The notes under the pieces were generated by a model. The model was not told the DNA's origin, did no database searches, and saw only the letters and a program-made list of their open reading frames with translations. Made by a program: the position numbers and the translations under genes. 64,000 nucleotides of DNA from Acinetobacter variabilis (GTDB taxonomy: Bacteria > Pseudomonadota > Gammaproteobacteria > Pseudomonadales > Moraxellaceae): positions 856,681 through 920,680 of the forward strand of contig NZ_KB850113.1 of the NCBI RefSeq assembly GCF_000369625.1, written 5' to 3'. Positions 58,813 to 64,000 of the stretch are shown piece after piece (positions within the stretch are counted from its first letter, which is position 1; every line of letters starts with the position of its first letter).

Positions 58813-60155
58813 TTAGGCCGCAAGTAAAGCTTTCGCTGCCTGACGATGTGCAGCCTGAACCGCTTCAAGATCCAGATTCAGAATTTCCCGGTCTTTAACC
58901 ACCCATTGTCCATTCACCATGACATGCTCGGCTCGGTCTGCACCGCACAGTAACAAGCCCGCAATCGGATCATGAATCCCTGAAAAACGCACATCATTCA
59001 AACTATAAAAAGCTAAATCTGCCTGAAAATCTGCTGCGATTTGTCCTAGATGCTTTTCACGTCCCAATAACTGTGCCGAGCCTTGTGTGGCCCATGTTAA
59101 AGCACGTTCAGGCGTAATCACTTCTGCACCATATTTTAAACGCTGTAAATACATCGCCTGCCGAGCTTCCAGAATCAGGTTAGACGCATCACCTGAAGCA
59201 GAGCCATCCACACCCAGACCAATGACTGCACCTGCTTCCAGTAGATCCATGGTTGGACAAATCCCTGAAGCCAGACGCATATTGGAATGCGGACAATGAC
59301 AGATACCGACTTGAGCCCGCCCTAAGCGTTGGATCTCATCGGCATCAAAATGAATGCCATGCGCCAGCCAGGTTCTGGAATTAAGCCAGCCTACACTTTC
59401 CAGATAATCGACGGTGCGCATGCCAAATTTAAACAGACAAAATTCTTCTTCATCCAGTGTTTCGGCCAGATGGGTATGCAGACGTACATCCAGTTTTTCT
59501 GCCAGTGCCGCACTTTCTCGCATAATTTCTTGGGTGACTGAAAATGGTGAACATGGTGCAAGCGCAATATTGACCATCGCATCAGCACTACGCTGGTGAT
59601 ATTTCTGCACCAACCGTTCTGAGTCCAGCAGAATGGTATCCATATCCTGTATGGTATGCTGTGGTGGCAAGCCACCAGAATCTTCACCCAGACTCATGGA
59701 ACCTCGGGTCAGCATGACCCGAATCCCTAATTGTTCTGATGCTTCAACCTGAACATCAATGGCATCGGACAGCTGCTGTGGAAACAGATAATGGTAAAGG
59801 TACAACCGGAAAGCAGTAATTCAGACAATGCAATTTGAGTGGCTAGATAATGCTGTTCAGTATTCAATTTGGCCCAGACCGGATATAAGGTTTTTAGCCA
59901 TGGAAATAGCGGCGCATTGACCACGGGAGCCCAAGCACGGGTCAAGGTCTGATAAAAATGATGATGGCTATTAATCAGTCCCGGTGTAATCACCAAATTC
60001 TGGGCATCAAAGAACTGGTCATAAGGCGATGCTGGGGTTTGTCCCAAAGCCACCAGTTCAATAATTTTGCCATCGCGGATGACCAAGCCACCACGGGCAT
60101 CCAGATCATTTGCGGTAAATACAGCAAGAGGATTTTTAATCCATAAGGTTGTCAT
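58813..60155 (-). pseudogene. 8-oxoguanine deaminase, broken by frameshift
   Basis: Two overlapping leftward frames together make one amidohydrolase of about 440 aa. The 5' part (60155 down to about 59795) has metal motif NSHHHFYQTLTRAWAP and ends normally at LLLSGCT. The 3' part resumes with HYLFPQQLSDAIDVQVEAS and carries HTHLAETLDEE, HGIHFD, CPHSNMRLASG and GVDGSAS. Family members I recall read GCTTTTDHHYLFP, so about 10 nt appear missing near 59798. The enzyme makes urate from 8-oxoguanine. It is probably inactive here, unless the shift is a sequencing fault. Confidence 0.85.
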
Positions 60156-60194
60156 ATCTTATTTCCAATAAGTTTTATTTGTACTGCACATGAA

Positions 60195-61136
60195 TCAGGC
60201 AGCACATGAGGCATTGAGCTGTTGTAATTTGATTTTTAAATCTTCCATCTGGTCGATCAGATGGTTCATCATAATTTGTGAGATTCGGGAAATTTGCCGT
60301 TTCGGTGCCACACAAAGAGCAAGGGTCAGCGGATGCATCCCTTTTTCAATAATCGGTTTAAATACCAGTTCATCACGTTCTAAATAAGGTAAGGCATCAA
60401 TGTAGGACAATACTCCAATCCCTAAGTTGCGCTCTGCCAGAGAAGTAATCATGCGAATGTCATTACACTCCAGCTTTTGCTGCGGCATAAATTGATGATG
60501 TTTATACAGGCTATAAACATAGTCATGAATGATTAAAGGAGCACAGGGAATGAGATGCTTAAAGTTTAAAGTGTCGGAAAAATAGATTTTTTCTGCCTGA
60601 GCCAAAGGATGAGATTTAGCCATCACAAATCCAACCGGGATTTCCACAAAAGACATGACTTCGAGCTGATTATGACTTTTAGGATTGAGCAGAATGCCAA
60701 AATCAACTTCAGCATCCATAATCATTTTAGAGACGGTATCACTTTCCTGAATCTGGATATTGAAATTGATCCAGGGATAGTTTTCATACATGTATTGCAG
60801 GGAATCTAAAACGAAACCGTCACTGAGTGCCGCAATGAGTCCGAGTTCAATGCTGCCGCGCGATAAACCCTGAATTTCATCAAAACGTACACAGGTCTGT
60901 TGGAATTCTTTTTGCCATTTGAGTAGGTCGGCATAGAGCAATTCACCCGCTAATGTCAGCTTCAGGCCACTCGGCAACCGTTCAAAAAGCACGATGCCAA
61001 ATTCTTCTTCTGCCAGAGCGATCTGACGATGAATCGCGGAGACGGAAATATAAAGCTGATCAGCTGCTTTTCTGAGGCTGCCTGTTTTGGCTACGGCAAT
61101 AAAATATTCTGAAAATCTTGAAAAAGTAATATTCAT
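60195..61136 (-). CDS. LysR-family regulator of the purine genes
   Basis: This 313-aa regulator has an N-terminal winged HTH (FIAVAKTGSLRKAADQLYISVSAIHRQI, in two parts, residues about 12-40). An effector-binding domain follows (about 90-300). It is divergent from the hpxD-like gene over 281 nt and downstream of the deaminase remnant. A purine intermediate as inducer is likely but not visible in sequence. Confidence 0.9.
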   Translation of the reverse strand: MNITFSRFSEYFIAVAKTGSLRKAADQLYISVSAIHRQIALAEEEFGIVLFERLPSGLKLTLAGELLYADLLKWQKEFQQTCVRFDEIQGLSRGSIELGLIAALSDGFVLDSLQYMYENYPWINFNIQIQESDTVSKMIMDAEVDFGILLNPKSHNQLEVMSFVEIPVGFVMAKSHPLAQAEKIYFSDTLNFKHLIPCAPLIIHDYVYSLYKHHQFMPQQKLECNDIRMITSLAERNLGIGVLSYIDALPYLERDELVFKPIIEKGMHPLTLALCVAPKRQISRISQIMMNHLIDQMEDLKIKLQQLNASCAA

Positions 61137-61417
61137 AAAATCACGTCAATCCACCTGCACATCGTTTTAATCACATAATTTTCAGCTAGAAACTAAGTGA
61201 TTCTGGTTCTATGCAAGTGGATAAGCGATTTCTGTGCCAATTTTCAAAGAAATGGAACAGTAAAAGTTTTGTGTTCTATTTTTTGGAACACGGGCTACGA
61301 AACATTCTAATAGACAGTAGAACAGGCATTTGGCTAATTTTATTAAAGAACAACAAGGCAGCTTAATGAGATAAAAATTTAAGCCGTTGTAATGCAATAA
61401 ATATTTGTGAGTGAACT
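61137..61417. promoter_or_regulatory. Divergent region between LysR gene and hpxD-like gene
   Basis: Typical place for a LysR binding site and both promoters. No confident T-N11-A dyad chosen by eye. Confidence 0.4.
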
Positions 61418-62473
61418 ATGAATGCGATCCCGGTGCTTAATTTATTCAGTCAACCGCACTGTAGCGGCTTTGACCCATCAGACTGGAATATCCTGGCTCA
61501 GCATTGGTATCCAGTTGCCCGTATTCAGGATGTGAGTATTACGCCACAGCAGGTACAACTTCTGGATGTGAAGATGGCCCTATATCAAACTGAGAGTGGC
61601 AGCATTCATCTGGTTCGTGATATCTGTCCGCATCGTGGGGTGCCATTAACCAAAGGCTGGGTAAAGGGTGAAGAAATCATTTGTCCTTATCACGGTCTGC
61701 ATTACAACACTCAAGGAAAATGCACCAAAATACCGGCTCAACCAGAACTGACTAACATTTCGGATCGTTTTACCTTAACCAAGTTTCCAGTAGTCTTGAA
61801 ATACGGTCTGGTCTGGACCAGCCTGTTTAGCCGGGATGAGGCAGAAGCTAATTTCCCTGATCTGGATACCTGGGAGAGCGAAGAGCACCAATCGATCTTA
61901 CCGCCATTTGTTGATATCGGTGGTTCAAGTGGCCGGCAGCTGGAAGGCTTTATTGATGTGGCGCATTTTGCCTGGGTGCATCATGAATCGTTTGCTTCTC
62001 GTGATAACCCGATCGTGCAAAAGTATTCAACTGTACGCACCCCTTATGGCTTGCATACGGAATATGTCAGCGATGTCAGCAATTATCCGCATGGCCTGCA
62101 GCATCTGGCCCCAGAAGGATTCTTGTGGAAACGTGTGTTTGATGTCTATCCACCATTTTCAGCGATTTTAACAGTGCATTTTCCGGAAAATGGCATCCTG
62201 AAAATTCTGAATGCCTGCTGTCCGGTATCTCACAATAAAACCCGTTTATTTGTGCCATTGACCCGTAATTTTGATACGACTGGTGATCTGCAAGCGGTTT
62301 ATGACTTTAACGCACAGATTTTTGCTGAAGATCAGGACATGGTCGAAAGCCAAAAACCAGAAGAATTACCTTTGGATATTACGATGGAAGCACATTTTGA
62401 AGCTGACCGGTCTTCGACAACTTATCGCCGCATTCTGGCGGAATGGGGTCTAAGCAAGCGCTATATTGTTTAA
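61418..62473 (+). CDS. hpxD: Rieske oxygenase, HpxD-like
   Basis: This 351-aa ring-hydroxylating oxygenase has a Rieske centre with CPHRG (Cys70, His72) and CPYHG (Cys89, His92). The mononuclear iron site is in FIDVAHFAWVHHESF (Asp-x2-His-x4-His, about residues 184-200). In Klebsiella HpxD with reductase HpxE oxidises hypoxanthine/xanthine to urate. No reductase gene adjoins, so it must be elsewhere. The genomic context with urate genes supports the HpxD role. Confidence 0.82.
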   Translation: MNAIPVLNLFSQPHCSGFDPSDWNILAQHWYPVARIQDVSITPQQVQLLDVKMALYQTESGSIHLVRDICPHRGVPLTKGWVKGEEIICPYHGLHYNTQGKCTKIPAQPELTNISDRFTLTKFPVVLKYGLVWTSLFSRDEAEANFPDLDTWESEEHQSILPPFVDIGGSSGRQLEGFIDVAHFAWVHHESFASRDNPIVQKYSTVRTPYGLHTEYVSDVSNYPHGLQHLAPEGFLWKRVFDVYPPFSAILTVHFPENGILKILNACCPVSHNKTRLFVPLTRNFDTTGDLQAVYDFNAQIFAEDQDMVESQKPEELPLDITMEAHFEADRSSTTYRRILAEWGLSKRYIV

Positions 62474-62492
62474 ATTAAATTTCCTCCTTTAT

Positions 62493-62521
62493 GCACCCTG
62501 GTCTGTTGGGGTGCTTTTTTT
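62493..62521 (+). terminator. Terminator after hpxD
   Basis: GCACCC/GGGTGC stem with a run of seven T. Confidence 0.85.
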
Positions 62522-62596
62522 ATTCCATGCCATCTGTTCAAAGTCCTATTTTATAAGCACATATGACCTTTTAATTTTCGATTGTTAGAGTGATTT

Positions 62597-63082
62597 ATGC
62601 CACAGCCTAGCCATGAGCAAATGCTATCTTTTTTAAGATTATCCAATGAGGTTGCCAAGCGGGCAATGTCTTTAGACCATCATCCTTTTGGTGCAGTCCT
62701 GGTCGCGCCTGATCATGAAACGGTTTTACTAACCCAATGTAATATTGATACGGTCAACCATGCAGAAAGTACCTTAGCCCGGATCGCAGCAAGCAATTTT
62801 ACGCCGGATTATTTAGCTGAATGCACCTTATATACGGGAGTTGAACCTTGCTGCATGTGTTCTGGAACGATTTATTGGGCCAATATCGGACGGGTGGTCT
62901 ATGCCATGACCGAAGAAAAATTATTGCAATGTACTGGAAACCACAATGAAAATCCGACCATGAGTGTTTCAGCTGCTTATGTCTTTACACATGGTCAGAA
63001 GAATATTGAGCTGATCGGGCCAATTACGGAGCTTGAACAGGAAACGGTTCAATTGCAAAAAGACTTCTGGTCATCTCGATGA
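62597..63082 (+). CDS. guaD: Nucleoside/guanine deaminase, CDA fold
   Basis: The product is 161 aa. Zinc-site motifs of the cytidine-deaminase superfamily are NHAES (His-Ala-Glu, about 55-59) and TGVEPCCMCSGTIYWANI (PCxxC, about 82-99). The C-terminal part ends QLQKDFWSSR, like GuaD-type guanine deaminases. In this locus it would turn guanine into xanthine for HpxD. Adenosine or other base deamination cannot be excluded. Confidence 0.82.
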   Translation: MPQPSHEQMLSFLRLSNEVAKRAMSLDHHPFGAVLVAPDHETVLLTQCNIDTVNHAESTLARIAASNFTPDYLAECTLYTGVEPCCMCSGTIYWANIGRVVYAMTEEKLLQCTGNHNENPTMSVSAAYVFTHGQKNIELIGPITELEQETVQLQKDFWSSR

Positions 63083-63695
63083 AGCTTTGAAATTATTCTT
63101 TTTATAAGCCAGCTTCATTTTATTTATAAGACCATAAAAACAGATTTTCCGGATTGTAGGCTCACTTTAAAATGCTACAATCCAGCCTCTATTTTCTAAA
63201 AAATACTTTTCTTAATTTTCTATTTTTAAAAACCTATTTTTATCCATTCAGTACATTGCTAACTATAAGCCATTTATTGGCGCACACGATTTAGACCTAA
63301 CGCACTTATCTAGCGCAGAACAAAAGAAAATTACAAGAATTCTTGAATATTTAATCTTATTAATTTCTCAATCTTGAGCTGAGTCTGGTTTTCTAGCAAC
63401 TTTGCTCATTGACTTAGATTGATATCTATATTTTTCGGCTTAATTTCTTAACTATTAAACTTTTTTATACCAATAATTTTCTCTAAACCTCTGTAATTAA
63501 TAAAAATAAATAAAAGAACAGATCATTCTAAAAATTATAAGTGTCTTGCAATCCGCCTGTTCTATTTTTTGAACTGAATTGGAATAGAAGTTGCTAATTA
63601 ATAGAAATATAGCAATCAGTAAAATTTTTGATTTCGATTCAGATCTTTTAAAGCCGCTATTTATAAAACTCAAATGGCATTCACGGAGGCAATTT
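63083..63695. other. AT-rich region, about 610 nt, no gene seen
   Basis: Contains no convincing ORF, RNA or repeat. A GC-richer island at 63274-63320 may be a gene remnant. Confidence 0.4.
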
Positions 63696-63827
63696 ATGCT
63701 GAATATGTCCAAACATAAAAAGATAATGAAAAAATTTTCACTGCCTGTAATTGCGGCTGCAATTATGGGTTTGGGGATCAGTAGTCAGAGCTTTGCAGTC
63801 GATAAAGCTGGGCGAATTCAAACATGA
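63696..63827 (+). pseudogene. 5' fragment of a secreted-protein gene, cut by an IS30-family element
   Basis: ATG 63696 follows GGAGG (63685-63689). The frame gives a signal peptide (KKFSLPVIAAAIMGLGISSQSFA) and then only about nine mature residues before the stop inside IS-associated sequence. The rest would lie beyond the element. Type of exported protein unknown; a porin or binding protein is plausible from the signal only. Confidence 0.65.
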
Positions 63828-64000
63828 GGTGCGACAGTTTCAAAAGCCATATGATAATCAACAAGCTGAGCAAATTTCTCTAATGGTGTAAGCCAATCTA
63901 ACGCCTTTCTAGGACGAGTATTCAGTGACATGGCAACTTGATTTAAATAATGCTGATCTGCCTGATTTAAATCAATCCCTTTAGGTAAATATTGCCTAAT
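63818..64000 (-). mobile_element. IS30-family transposase, C-terminal part (runs off the window)
   Basis: The leftward frame of 60 codons plus stop contains QYLPKGIDLNQADQHYL, SLNTRPRKALDWLTPLE and a short tail. This matches the end of IS30-family transposases, where LN(T/x)RPRK.L is near-universal. The stop (63818-63820) lies close to the element's end, which therefore falls near 63810-63830. N-terminal part and the other end are outside the window. Confidence 0.85.

Overview
The window reads as a chromosomal segment of an Acinetobacter-type gammaproteobacterium (Moraxellaceae). This is judged from overall codon and base composition, the FumC, Urt, urease and purine-catabolism gene set, and an IS30-family end. 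It falls into three parts: most of a P22-like temperate prophage (1 to about 29.9 kb), a set of housekeeping and unknown genes (30.1-37.6 kb), and a large nitrogen-scavenging locus (37.8-63.1 kb). A partial insertion sequence closes the window at 63.8-64.0 kb.

Prophage. The left end (integrase and leftward early genes) lies outside the window. The immunity region is laid out like that of lambda. A left operator (90-149) is followed by a leftward gene pair that resembles RexB and RexA (218-1727), then the S24-type repressor (2230-2910), a right operator with the same TGAAC-N5-GTTCA design (2924-3023), and a Cro-like gene. Rightward early genes follow: an O-like initiator with a candidate iteron origin inside it, a DnaB helicase, many small overlapping genes, RusA, and a probable Q-like antiterminator. 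A sigma70-like promoter starts at the stop codon of that last gene. It feeds a 1.5 kb leader holding a tRNA-Trp, a 37-aa ORF, a 78-aa ORF and seven intrinsic terminators, which implies antitermination. The late region has an HNH protein, NinB, TerS, TerL and P22-type portal, scaffold and coat genes. It continues with gp4, gp10, gp14, gp7, gp20 and gp16-like genes, a tailspike, a holin, a SAR endolysin and overlapping spanins.

Middle region. It contains a GalE-like epimerase with an altered YxxxK motif, FumC behind a Fur-box-like palindrome, a 57-aa zinc-finger miniprotein, a nitroreductase, an orphan RelB/DinJ-like antitoxin, an alpha/beta hydrolase, several unknown genes, and a dispersed repeat with the core TAGCCTAAGCA.

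Nitrogen locus. UrtABCDE imports urea, and urease (UreABC with UreDEFGJ) hydrolyses it. Downstream lies a nearly complete route from purines to urea. GuaD-like deaminase makes xanthine, HpxD-like Rieske oxygenase makes urate, and HpxO oxidises urate. HiuH and UraD give allantoin, PuuE gives allantoate, Alc gives ureidoglycolate, and AllA gives glyoxylate and urea. A urate/xanthine permease, a Tsx-like porin and a LysR regulator accompany them. The 8-oxoguanine deaminase gene is broken by a frameshift. Two unrelated accessory genes sit inside the locus: a PLD-like protein and a coiled-coil membrane protein.
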